Source: Porticoccaceae bacterium (GTDB lineage: Bacteria > Pseudomonadota > Gammaproteobacteria > Pseudomonadales > Porticoccaceae). From it: DNA of 7,761 nucleotides. The translations under genes and the position numbers were made by a program. The notes beneath the pieces were generated by a model. That model had not been told where the DNA came from. It saw nothing but the letters and a program-made list of their open reading frames with translations, and searched no databases. This document shows, piece after piece, positions 1 through 7,750 of the stretch; position 1 is the first letter of the stretch; every line of letters begins with the position of its first letter. The stretch covers positions 1 to 7,761 of the forward strand of contig JAHRWI010000266.1 of the NCBI GenBank assembly GCA_019090225.1. The letters run 5' to 3'.

Positions 1-331
1 CCACCCGCTCATCAGCGGTAAAGGCTTCCCAGAGTTTACCTTTTTTAATGTAGTTGTTGATGTCATGAACTTTGTCGTCACCAAGCTGTGAATCCCGCAG
101 ACGCGACACTGCATCGTACTCGTACAGACCCTGCTGGGCTTTGGTGGTCGACTTAATGTGCCAGCCAATAAGTGGCATACCCAAAGCTTTGGCCACTTCC
201 TCAGCCAGCATGGTTTTACCCGTGCCGGGCTCCCCTTTGATGAGCAGTGGTCGCTCTAATACGACGGCAGCATTAACCGCCATTTGAAGATCGTCGGTAG
301 CGACGTAACGCTCGGTGCCCGTAAATTGCAT
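1..331 (-). CDS. MoxR-family AAA+ ATPase, N-terminal part (cut by window edge)
   Basis: Only the first 110 residues are present; the gene continues past position 1. The protein begins MQFTGTERYVATDDL. It carries a Walker A motif GEPGTGKT at residues 33-40, then GWHIKSTTKAQQGLYEYDAV (56-75) and a segment ending KKGKLWEAF (96-104). These are typical of a MoxR subgroup of roughly 280 residues found in Pseudomonas and relatives. Walker B, sensor and arginine-finger residues lie outside the window. MoxR ATPases act as chaperone-like ATPases, usually beside a von Willebrand factor A protein that would lie further left; the substrate cannot be told. The ATG at 331 is preceded by an AGGGG-type ribosome binding site about 7 bases upstream, which supports this start. 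It is divergent from the peptide transporter. The family call is firm; the specific role is unknown. Confidence 0.9.
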   Translation of the reverse strand, partial: MQFTGTERYVATDDLQMAVNAAVVLERPLLIKGEPGTGKTMLAEEVAKALGMPLIGWHIKSTTKAQQGLYEYDAVSRLRDSQLGDDKVHDINNYIKKGKLWEAFTADERV

Positions 332-367
332 AAAATTCCCCTAGGTGGACAGTTGATAAAACGAAGC

Positions 368-397
368 ATTCTATCTGGACTACAGCCCTGATTCCAA
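368..397 (-). promoter_or_regulatory. Candidate sigma-70 promoter for the MoxR-type gene
   Basis: Reading the minus strand, a -35 like TTGGAA lies at 397-392 and a -10 like TAGAAT (5 of 6 consensus matches) at 373-368, separated by 18 bases. Transcription would start near 361, leaving a leader of about 30 bases that contains the AGGGG ribosome binding site. Prediction by eye only. Confidence 0.35.
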
Positions 398-477
398 CCC
401 CCTTGAGCGTACCAATGTTCAGTTTCGGATTTCGTTGGGACTTTATCTGGGCATAATGCCTGCTAGTATTCACCCGC

Positions 478-506
478 TTTTCCCCTAAACCGATTGCCCT
501 TATAAC
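478..506 (+). promoter_or_regulatory. Candidate sigma-70 promoter for the peptide transporter
   Basis: A TATAAC -10 (5 of 6 matches) at 501-506 is preceded by TTTTCC (3 of 6) at 478-483 with a 17-base spacer. The start would fall near 513, only about 12 bases before the ATG at 525. This fits the absence of a clear Shine-Dalgarno sequence there. A competing extended -10 (TGC TAGTAT) lies at 461-469 and would give a longer leader. Neither is strong. Confidence 0.3.
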
Positions 507-524
507 AAAAGTAGCCGCCCCTGC

Positions 525-2084
<1,560 letters not shown>

Positions 2085-2102
2085 GCCCAAAACTAGAGCC
2101 CG

Positions 2103-2121
2103 AACCAGGCCTGGTTAACCA
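2103..2121. repeat. Perfect palindrome between convergent genes
   Basis: AACCAGGCCTGGTT at 2103-2116 is a perfect 14-bp palindrome; TGGTTAACCA at 2112-2121 is a second, overlapping 10-bp palindrome. They lie in the 50-bp gap between the 3' ends of the transporter and the small membrane gene. As RNA the first could form a 5-bp stem with a GGCC loop on either strand. Neither side has a proper U-tract (only TTTT about 14 bases away when read leftwards). A weak bidirectional terminator is possible but not shown. Confidence 0.35.
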
Positions 2122-2134
2122 AGGTACTTCACAT

Positions 2135-2518
2135 CTATGTCGCTGCGGGACTAGCGCTTGATTCCGCCTCTGCTCCAGTGTTTTTGCGCCGTTTTCGAAA
2201 AACCAGCCACAGCGCTAAATCGAGGCAATAGACGATCACAAAACACACAGCAATAGGTAACAGGCCGTGCCATATGCCCTTATCCATTTGCGGTTTAATT
2301 AGCTCGAAGACTGCGACTACCCAGGCTGGCGCTAGATAGTCCATACCCTGATAGGCATACATCGGCGTTAAAAGAAAAGTCAGCACCAGTAATCTAAAAA
2401 AGGCCCTTATGGGGCGCCAGGGAATAAATCGAGTCAGCCACCACAGCAAAGGCGTAAGCATCATCACTCCAAGGACGTAGGCCACCAGTCCCCAGTAATA
2501 ATTTTCCATTGTGTACAT
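2135..2518 (-). CDS. Small inner-membrane protein of unknown function, about three transmembrane segments
   Basis: I do not recognise this 127-residue protein as a named family. Hydrophobic segments lie at about residues 9-29, 38-54 and 86-107. A more amphipathic stretch at 61-75 contains YLAPAWVVAVFELIKP. Arginines R30, R35, R38 and R42 cluster after the first segment, and an RKRRK patch at 108-112 follows the third. By the positive-inside rule this suggests a periplasmic N terminus and a cytoplasmic C terminus ending in an Ala/Ser/Glu-rich tail. The first ATG at 2518 is chosen over the one three codons later because a strong AAGGAG (2530-2525) sits 6 bases before it. It follows ycgN by 100 bases on the same strand and may be the last gene of that operon. 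It is very likely a real gene given the ribosome binding site and coherent topology. Confidence 0.8.
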   Translation of the reverse strand: MYTMENYYWGLVAYVLGVMMLTPLLWWLTRFIPWRPIRAFFRLLVLTFLLTPMYAYQGMDYLAPAWVVAVFELIKPQMDKGIWHGLLPIAVCFVIVYCLDLALWLVFRKRRKNTGAEAESSASPAAT

Positions 2519-2618
2519 CGCTTACTCCTTACCTTTTTATTGATGCCTGGCGCCTGTTGTTACCTGGCAATAAGCTTTCGATTGCGACTTGCTCGATGCC
2601 GTCTTCTTCAATCCCGCA

Positions 2619-3062
2619 TCACTCGATCCAGTGAACGATATGCTCCTCAAGACCATCTGGATGTACATATTGCTCGGAAATCACGCGACCCTGTACCGAC
2701 ATACCGGCTTCGTGGACGCTGAGTTTGGAACCAGAAACCAGTGGATGCCAGCCATACAAAGGCTTGCCCTCATGCCTCAGACGGTAAGCACAGGTGCGTG
2801 GCAGCCAGTTGATCTCGGCCATATTGCCCGCGTCTAATTGCAGGCAGTCCAACACCAGCTGTTTTCTATTGCCATAATCACTACATCGACAAGTGTTGGT
2901 ATCTAACAATCGGCAAGAGACGCGGGTAAAGGCTATTTCGCTACCGTCCTCATCCTCAATTTTCGCCAGACAACATTTGCCACAACCATCACACAGGGCT
3001 TCCCATTCAGACTCATTGAGTTCGTCGAGGTTTTTACTCTGCCAGAAAGGTGTGGCGCTCAT
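2619..3062 (-). CDS. ycgN: YcgN / UPF0260 family cysteine-cluster protein
   Basis: The 147-residue product aligns along its length with E. coli YcgN as I recall it, starting with matching N termini (PFWQSK at residues 5-10). It belongs to the YkgJ-type CxxCxxCC cysteine-cluster proteins. The cluster is C24-x2-C27-x2-C30-C31, and further cysteines are C50, C58, C60, C73 and C91. This suggests binding of a metal or iron-sulfur centre, but the function is not established. Other family-like landmarks are WLPRTCAYRL (86-95) and WHPLVSGS (105-112). The ATG at 3062 matches the family start, though only a poor Shine-Dalgarno sequence precedes it. It begins 30 bases after the ycgL stop and in the same reading frame, so translational coupling or reinitiation is plausible. 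Confidence 0.93.
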   Translation of the reverse strand: MSATPFWQSKNLDELNESEWEALCDGCGKCCLAKIEDEDGSEIAFTRVSCRLLDTNTCRCSDYGNRKQLVLDCLQLDAGNMAEINWLPRTCAYRLRHEGKPLYGWHPLVSGSKLSVHEAGMSVQGRVISEQYVHPDGLEEHIVHWIE

Positions 3063-3092
3063 AGACTTTTTATCATCAAAACTTTCCAGCCA

Positions 3093-3377
3093 TCAAAGTT
3101 TTTCGTTTTTATCCCTGACATCCTGCATATAGGTGTCGTTTTTTCCGGGCGGCAATTGCAGGTAATAACCCTTTTCATCGAGGGCCTGGAGTACTTCTTC
3201 GGCGCTGACCATAGCTAAGCGACGATCCGGCCTTAGCACCAGGGTCATAGCTAGCTCATATTTACCAAAATAGCTTAGCAGTGCCTCAGGCACCTGAGCT
3301 ACATCACCATCCTTTTTAACAAACAGGTAATAATCACTTTTCGCTAAACTTTTATAGACCGTACACAGCACCTTCAC
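3093..3377 (-). CDS. ycgL: YcgL-domain protein
   Basis: This 94-residue protein belongs to the YcgL family, small soluble gammaproteobacterial proteins of unknown biochemical role. Family landmarks are the N-terminal CTVYKS (5-10), YYLFVKK (16-22), VPEALLSYFG (29-38), LAMTLVL (42-48) and the diagnostic KGYYLQLPP at 69-77. Length is close to the usual 90-108 residues. The start is GTG at 3377, supported by a perfect AGGAGGT (3393-3387) with 9 bases to the start; no ATG is available in frame at this distance. It lies 79 bases after rnd and 30 bases before ycgN on the same strand, the pairing commonly seen for these genes. Its stop TGA (3095-3093) is in the same frame as ycgN. Confidence 0.93.
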   Translation of the reverse strand: MKVLCTVYKSLAKSDYYLFVKKDGDVAQVPEALLSYFGKYELAMTLVLRPDRRLAMVSAEEVLQALDEKGYYLQLPPGKNDTYMQDVRDKNEKL

Positions 3378-3386
3378 GCCGCTGCT

Positions 3387-3393
3387 ACCTCCT
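3387..3393 (-). promoter_or_regulatory. Strong ribosome binding site of ycgL
   Basis: AGGAGGT on the minus strand fully complements the 16S rRNA anti-Shine-Dalgarno core. It lies 9 bases before the GTG at 3377, deciding that unusual start codon. Confidence 0.75.
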
Positions 3394-3456
3394 AATTGTT
3401 CGTTTTTGCCAATAAAACCCAGTTATCTAGCTTATTTTCTGACCTTAGTCCCAGCC

Positions 3457-4647
3457 TTATTTGTCAAGAAAGGCTAACAACTGATCGCCAATCATCGCTT
3501 TCCGCCAGCTATTTTCCATAGACGACGACAAGCTTATCTCTCCAGCAACCATTGAATGCAGGAGATAGGTGAGATCCGCCTTTCGAGCCAGTATTTCCGG
3601 TGCCATAGCCAGTGCATCGGCTTTATCCTGAACCAGCTTTTTGCAGGCTTTTAAGGTGCCACCCTGCTCCTTCGGCACCGGCTTGGGTAGTGGGTCTGGG
3701 TAAAGCTCCGGATCAATATTCAGGCCTTGATCGACCAACTCGATTAACTTATCGCTGTAGACCCGCACGACTCGAGGGTGAAGACCATCATCACTCTTAG
3801 AACCTTTTCCTGTTCCGTTCCCTGATCGCCCTCTGGACTGCTTGTCCGACAGAGCTTTGGCATCTCGGGGCTGGCTTATCGCTATCTCCAATAAATCCTT
3901 ATCGGCAACGATCCTGCCTCTGGGTCGATCCAGCTCCCGCGCCTCAATCTCTCGCCACGTGGACATTGTTTTGAGTACGGCCAGGGCTGGTCCGTCCAGC
4001 TTCCAGCCGCCTTTTATCCGCCGGTAATATTCCTCAACAGGTACCTCATGCTCTGCGCCAGAGATTAAGGTAGCCATGTCTTCCTGTAACCAATTCAAAC
4101 GATCGCGAGCATTAAGCTTTGCGCTCAACTCAGCATATATCGCACCCAAATAATGAACATCCTCTGCGGCATAGCGCAACTGAGCGTCGGACAAGGGTCT
4201 TTGCAACCAGTCAGATCGAGTTTCATGCTTGCTCAACTCGACCCCAGTGACCTCTTTCACCAGGGCCTGATAACTCAGGGAAAAACCCAGCCCAACAAAG
4301 GCCGCAGCGACCTGAGTATCGAATATGGGCCGCGGCAAGGCACCGAGAGCATAGCGCAGCACTTCGAGGTCTTCCGAGCAGGAATGAATAATTTTTACCA
4401 CTTGCTCATCGACTAATAAATCAACCAGGGGAGCAAATTCAGCTTCACTAAAGGCCAGCGGATCAATCAACCAGGTGGTAAGGCCATCGCATAGCTGAAT
4501 CAAAGCCAGGCGAGGATAAAAGGTGTCGGTACGAATAAATTCCGTATCGAGGGCTACGGCATCGACCTGTTTTAACTGTGCTACCGCCGCATCTAAGCCC
4601 GATGAGCTAGTCACCATTATCGTGTTTTCAATCATAGAATCAGCCAT
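3457..4647 (-). CDS. rnd: Ribonuclease D (3'-5' exoribonuclease)
   Basis: RNase D is a cytoplasmic DEDDy exonuclease that trims the 3' ends of tRNA precursors and other small stable RNAs. All catalytic motifs are visible in 396 residues. ExoI is DTEF with D34 and E36, ExoII is SCSEDLEV with D93, and ExoIII is RYAAEDVHYL with Y159 and D163. An HRDC RNA-binding region follows at about 205-305 (EEYYRRIKG, then WREIEARELDRPRGRIVADKDLLEIA). The C-terminal third resembles the second HRDC-like domain of the family. Between ALS (265-267) and GLHPR (288-292) sits an unusual Ser/Gly/Lys-rich insertion, longer than the few residues normally found. The ATG at 4647 gives slightly more N-terminal sequence than E. 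coli RNase D. M5 is an equally possible start, and no good Shine-Dalgarno sequence decides it. It lies 48 bases after recR. Confidence 0.95.
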   Translation of the reverse strand: MADSMIENTIMVTSSSGLDAAVAQLKQVDAVALDTEFIRTDTFYPRLALIQLCDGLTTWLIDPLAFSEAEFAPLVDLLVDEQVVKIIHSCSEDLEVLRYALGALPRPIFDTQVAAAFVGLGFSLSYQALVKEVTGVELSKHETRSDWLQRPLSDAQLRYAAEDVHYLGAIYAELSAKLNARDRLNWLQEDMATLISGAEHEVPVEEYYRRIKGGWKLDGPALAVLKTMSTWREIEARELDRPRGRIVADKDLLEIAISQPRDAKALSDKQSRGRSGNGTGKGSKSDDGLHPRVVRVYSDKLIELVDQGLNIDPELYPDPLPKPVPKEQGGTLKACKKLVQDKADALAMAPEILARKADLTYLLHSMVAGEISLSSSMENSWRKAMIGDQLLAFLDK

Positions 4648-4653
4648 TCACAG

Positions 4654-4685
4654 GGTTAGTCATTGATAGGGTTATTGATTGATAG
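4654..4685. repeat. Two tandem 16-bp imperfect repeats before rnd
   Basis: GGTTAGTCATTGATAG (4654-4669) is followed directly by GGTTATTGATTGATAG (4670-4685), with 14 of 16 positions identical. A partial third unit may begin at 4685-4686. They fill most of the 48-base gap between recR and rnd and would lie in the rnd translation-initiation leader. They could be a slippage duplication or a binding site; nothing shows which. Confidence 0.6.
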
Positions 4686-4695
4686 GTTCAGTCGT

Positions 4696-5289
4696 CTATA
4701 TGCGCTTACGGCTATTGAATGCATGGGTCAGCGTGCCGCCATCGACATATTCAAGCTCACCACCCAGCGGTACTCCATGGGCAATTCGCGATACGGATAC
4801 GCCCAGAGAGCTCGCTCTTTCACCGATAAAATAAGCAGTCGCTTCGCCTTCAACAGTCAGGTTAGTGGCCAAAATCAGTTCTTCGATATTTTCATCAGTG
4901 AGGCGCTGCATCAAATGATTGATACCGATATCCTCAGGCCCGATGCCATCTATAGGCGACAGATGGCCGAGCAAGACGAAATATCGGCCTCGATAAGTAC
5001 CCGACTGCTCAATGGCAAATAGATCGGCCGGCGTTTCTATCACGCACAAAAGGCTTTCGTCGCGGCCAGGGTTTGTGCAGATCACACATTCCTGTAGTTC
5101 GGTCAGCGTCCGGCACTGGCGACAGCGTCCGACTTTTTCGCCCGCCTCAGTTAAAGCCAGGGCTAATCGTCCCGATGCAGAGCGATCCCGCTCCAGTAGA
5201 TACAAAGCCATCCGCTGAGCGGATTTGGGGCCAACGCCCGGCAAGCAACGCAGGGCATCTATTAATTCATCGATCACCGGACCGTACAT
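4696..5289 (-). CDS. recR: Recombination mediator protein RecR
   Basis: RecR works with RecO (and RecF) to load RecA onto SSB-coated single-stranded DNA during gap repair, forming a ring clamp on DNA. The 197-residue length is normal. The domains are in the family order. A helix-hairpin-helix with LPGVGPKSAQRMA lies at 16-28. A four-cysteine zinc finger follows: C56-x2-C59 and C68-x2-C71. The Toprim domain starts at VIETPADL (83-90), continues through LLGHLSPIDGIGP (106-118) and contains ATNLTVEGEATA (141-152). The C-terminal segment has RIAHGVPLGGELEYVDGGTL (168-187). The ATG at 5289 is preceded by AGGA (5300-5297) at 7 bases. It follows ybaB by 64 bases in the conserved dnaX-ybaB-recR order, so co-transcription is expected. 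No key residue is missing. Confidence 0.97.
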   Translation of the reverse strand: MYGPVIDELIDALRCLPGVGPKSAQRMALYLLERDRSASGRLALALTEAGEKVGRCRQCRTLTELQECVICTNPGRDESLLCVIETPADLFAIEQSGTYRGRYFVLLGHLSPIDGIGPEDIGINHLMQRLTDENIEELILATNLTVEGEATAYFIGERASSLGVSVSRIAHGVPLGGELEYVDGGTLTHAFNSRKRI

Positions 5290-5353
5290 AGCGCTTTCCT
5301 GAAGGCTTTATCGTTTCGCGAGCTTGTATTTTTTAAACCAATAAGATTTAAGC

Positions 5354-5674
5354 TTAAAAAGGCATCTTAAAGCCCGGCGGCAATTGCATCCCGGCCATCA
5401 AATCGCCCATCACCGAGCTGGTTTGCGCCTCAACTTTGCGTACTGCATCGTTGACTGCCGCAGCCAGTAAGTCCTCAAGTAAAGCCTTATCTTCGCCGAG
5501 CAAGCTCGGATCAATGGTCACCTTGCGCACGTCATGGCGACCGGTCATTAGTACCTGAACCATGCCCGCGCCGGACTCACCCGTCACTTCAGCCGCAGCC
5601 GCTTCTTCCTGCAGCTTTTGCATTTTTTCCTGCATTTGCTGCGCCTGTTTCATCATGTCGCCCAAGCCTTTCAT
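5354..5674 (-). CDS. ybaB: Nucleoid-associated protein YbaB/EbfC
   Basis: This 106-residue protein is the YbaB/EbfC family DNA-binding protein, which works as a dimer and associates with the nucleoid. The N-terminal MKGLGDMMKQAQQMQEKMQK stretch and the following Glu/Ala-rich residues (to about 28) form the family's long dimerisation helix. The beta region contains GAGMVQVLMTGRHDVRKVTIDPSLL (36-60). The helix LLEDLLAAAVNDAVRKVE (65-82) follows, and the tail ends LPPGFKMPF (98-106), as is common in the family. The ATG at 5674 has an AGGAG (5687-5683) at 8 bases; a nearer ATG at 5679 is out of frame. It starts 39 bases after the dnaX stop and belongs to the dnaX-ybaB-recR operon. Confidence 0.96.
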   Translation of the reverse strand: MKGLGDMMKQAQQMQEKMQKLQEEAAAAEVTGESGAGMVQVLMTGRHDVRKVTIDPSLLGEDKALLEDLLAAAVNDAVRKVEAQTSSVMGDLMAGMQLPPGFKMPF

Positions 5675-5713
5675 CTCATCCTCTCCTCATCCTGCTTCTC
5701 TGAATCCCCTGCT

Positions 5714-7750
5714 CTAATCAAGGGGAATAACACTGTCTTCTATCACCGTGGCACCAAAGCGCTGTTCCAGCTCTTTCACCAGCGGATCATCCCGCAAGGT
5801 CTGCACCGCCTGAGCTTGCCTCTCTGCCCGTTTACGCAAGCGATACAGCTCTGGCGTCTCCGCTGACACCGGCGCAATCACGATAAGTACCGAGATAGAA
5901 CTCGGCAAATCCAGACCGGCACCCGCCTCGGGATGCTGAGCGAAATACGCTTGCAAGGCCGTGGCTAGCGCTTGCTGATGGCCATCGTTGTACAAGGCGC
6001 TTTGTATTTTATCCAGCCTGAACAAAAACTGCTGCCCGGCACGTTCAACAAACTCCAGGTTTGAAGCCACATTCAGGAGTCGCCCCTGTATATCGAGCTG
6101 ATGGCAGGTTTCTAACCATAGCTGAGCACTAAATGTCGCGTCTGTCTGCTCGGGCGATCTATTTTCTGAACAAGCTGGTGCTTCATTAGATGGCAACTCT
6201 GCTAGCGCTGAGGCTTGCTCGACTGGAGCTTGTGCTATTGAGGATGACCCTGCGGATTCATGCTCAACGGGTTCAGATGCTAGCTCAGGTGCTATTTCAG
6301 GTTCCAGTTCAGGGGCTAGCGGGACATCTACAAGCGCATCGTCTGCAACTCCTTTTTTCATCGGCAGGCTTTCTACAACAGGCTCTGGAATAACGGGATC
6401 GTTGACTACAGAGCCTTCATCGGCCAGTTCTGCGTATTCGTTCTCAACTGATAGTGCAGCAGACCTTGATTCGGCCTGCTCTGATCGATCGACAGCCTGG
6501 GTGGTCTGGGGAGCCTCGACCGTCAGACGGTCGGGTTCAGGCTTTTTTGCGGCCTCTATGCCTCCTTTACTATCGACAACACGGCCTTCAATACCCGATG
6601 GGCTAGCAGCCTCGACCGAGCTGACAGACTCGGCACTAAGTGTTGGAGGGTCAAGCCCTTCTTCCAGCACGGGCTGAAACGCTAACTGGCGCAAGAGCAC
6701 CATCTCCAGACCACTGCGCGGATCAGCCGCCAGGGGTAAATCCCGCCGTCCCAGCAGGCATATTTGATAAAACAACTGTATATCTTCGCGACTTATTTTC
6801 TCGGCCAGCTCGCGGATCACCTCCTGATCACCCAAACTATTGTCCAGCGCGCCAGGTACCGCTTGCACCACCGCGACTCGATGCCAGATCGATAAAATTT
6901 CTGCCAGCGCACCTGCGTAATCCGGCGCGTGTTCTGCCAATGCTTCGACCAGGCCCAGCACGGCACTGGCGTCGCGCGCGGCCACTTTGCGACAGATATT
7001 CAGGACTGTAGAGCGATCAATGGTGCCGAGCATGGTGCTCAGTTCTGCTGCTGTCAGTTTGCCATCGCCGTGAGCAATGCCCTGGTCGGTGAGGCTGAGA
7101 GCATCACGCATACTGCCATCTGCAGCACGGGCAAGAGCCCACAGTGCGGCCTCTTCGAAAGGCACATTCTCTTTACCGAGAATACCTTTTAAATAATCGA
7201 CGATACGCTCTGGGCTAAGGTTTTTTAGATTAAATTGCAGGCATCGGGACAGCACGGTTACCGGCAACTTTTGTGGATCGGTCGTGGCCAGCAGGAATTT
7301 TACGTGGGGCGGTGGTTCTTCGAGGGTTTTCAGCAGTGCATTAAAACTATGGGTCGAGAGCATGTGCACTTCATCGATCAAATAGACTTTATAGCGGCCA
7401 CGGGTGGGTAGATATTGGACGTTATCGAGTAGCTCGCGCGTGTCTTCAACCTTGGTGCGAGAGGCCGCATCGACTTCAATCAGGTCAATAAAGCGACCCT
7501 CGTTGATCTCCGTGCAGGCGCTACATTCACCACAGGCCTTTGAACTAACCCCCTGTTCGCAATTCAGACATTTAGCCAGAATGCGCGCCAGGGTAGTTTT
7601 ACCAACGCCTCGGGTGCCGGTAAAAAGGTAAGCATGGTGCAGACGGTCATTATCCAGCGCGTTGATCAGCGCACGTAGCACGTGCTCCTGACCGGCGACC
7701 TCATCAAATGTACGTGGCCGCCATTTACGGGCGAGGACCTGATAACTCAT
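5714..7750 (-). CDS. dnaX: DNA polymerase III subunit tau (full-length DnaX)
   Basis: DnaX is the motor subunit of the clamp loader that places the beta clamp on primed DNA. The tau form also binds the polymerase and the replicative helicase. The protein has 678 residues. Domains I-III cover about 1-365. Walker A is GTRGVGKT (45-52), and the zinc-binding cysteines are C64, C73, C76 and C79. Walker B is LIDEVHM (124-130), sensor 1 is ATTDPQ (155-160), and the arginine finger SRC is at 168-170. A low-complexity Glu/Ala/Pro/Ser linker (about 366-540) corresponds to domain IV. The C-terminal domain (about 541-678) resembles the tau polymerase-binding region and includes DDPLVKELEQRFGA (654-667). 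The ATG at 7750 leaves only 11 bases of upstream sequence, so no ribosome binding site or promoter can be judged. A frameshift element at codons 395-412 predicts a second, shorter product. Confidence 0.97.
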   Translation of the reverse strand: MSYQVLARKWRPRTFDEVAGQEHVLRALINALDNDRLHHAYLFTGTRGVGKTTLARILAKCLNCEQGVSSKACGECSACTEINEGRFIDLIEVDAASRTKVEDTRELLDNVQYLPTRGRYKVYLIDEVHMLSTHSFNALLKTLEEPPPHVKFLLATTDPQKLPVTVLSRCLQFNLKNLSPERIVDYLKGILGKENVPFEEAALWALARAADGSMRDALSLTDQGIAHGDGKLTAAELSTMLGTIDRSTVLNICRKVAARDASAVLGLVEALAEHAPDYAGALAEILSIWHRVAVVQAVPGALDNSLGDQEVIRELAEKISREDIQLFYQICLLGRRDLPLAADPRSGLEMVLLRQLAFQPVLEEGLDPPTLSAESVSSVEAASPSGIEGRVVDSKGGIEAAKKPEPDRLTVEAPQTTQAVDRSEQAESRSAALSVENEYAELADEGSVVNDPVIPEPVVESLPMKKGVADDALVDVPLAPELEPEIAPELASEPVEHESAGSSSIAQAPVEQASALAELPSNEAPACSENRSPEQTDATFSAQLWLETCHQLDIQGRLLNVASNLEFVERAGQQFLFRLDKIQSALYNDGHQQALATALQAYFAQHPEAGAGLDLPSSISVLIVIAPVSAETPELYRLRKRAERQAQAVQTLRDDPLVKELEQRFGATVIEDSVIPLD
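6517..6568 (-). promoter_or_regulatory. Programmed -1 ribosomal frameshift element in dnaX
   Basis: Three parts are visible on the minus strand. A Shine-Dalgarno-like AAAGGAGG lies at 6568-6561. The slippery heptamer A AAA AAG lies 12 bases later at 6548-6542, read in the zero frame as GCA AAA AAG (residues A401, K402, K403). A perfect 7-bp stem with a 3-base loop follows after an 8-base spacer: arms CGACCGT at 6533-6527 and ACGGTCG at 6523-6517. In E. coli dnaX the same heptamer, an upstream Shine-Dalgarno-like sequence and a downstream hairpin together drive efficient frameshifting. The -1 frame stops one codon after the shift (TGA at 6539-6537). Confidence 0.8.
6537..7750 (-). other. dnaX: Predicted gamma form of DnaX made by -1 frameshifting
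   Basis: If ribosomes slip back one base on A AAA AAG (6548-6542), the next codons are GCC and then TGA (6539-6537). The product would be residues 1-403 of DnaX plus one alanine, 404 residues ending KKA. E. coli gamma (431 residues) likewise ends one codon after its shift site. The gamma form would keep the ATPase, zinc and oligomerisation domains I-III but lack the linker and polymerase-binding domain. The shift is inferred from the sequence, not demonstrated. Confidence 0.75.

Noticed and set aside
2519..2618. Possible promoter in the gap between ycgN and the small membrane gene
   Set aside because: A TTGCCA-like -35 is present, but no -10 of acceptable quality lies at the right spacing; only the ribosome binding site could be supported.
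4663..5022. Open plus-strand frame of 119 codons opposite recR
   Set aside because: It is antisense to a firmly identified recR and has no family resemblance or ribosome binding site that I can see.
5347..5358. 12-bp palindrome TTTAAGCTTAAA at the ybaB stop codon as a terminator
   Set aside because: The stem would be all A/T except for its centre, would have no proper loop, and is not followed by a U-tract. It lies within an operon where termination is not expected.
6353..6358. Second run of six A residues in dnaX (codons ATG AAA AAA GGA, residues 464-467) as another frameshift site
   Set aside because: The zero-frame phase is G AAA AAA, which re-pairs less well than A AAA AAG. No Shine-Dalgarno-like sequence precedes it and no clear stem follows. 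The -1 frame runs 14 codons before stopping. It is probably just a Lys-Lys pair in the linker.
6640..7011. Open plus-strand frame of 123 codons opposite dnaX
   Set aside because: It is antisense to a conserved dnaX region, with proline/arginine-rich shadow composition.
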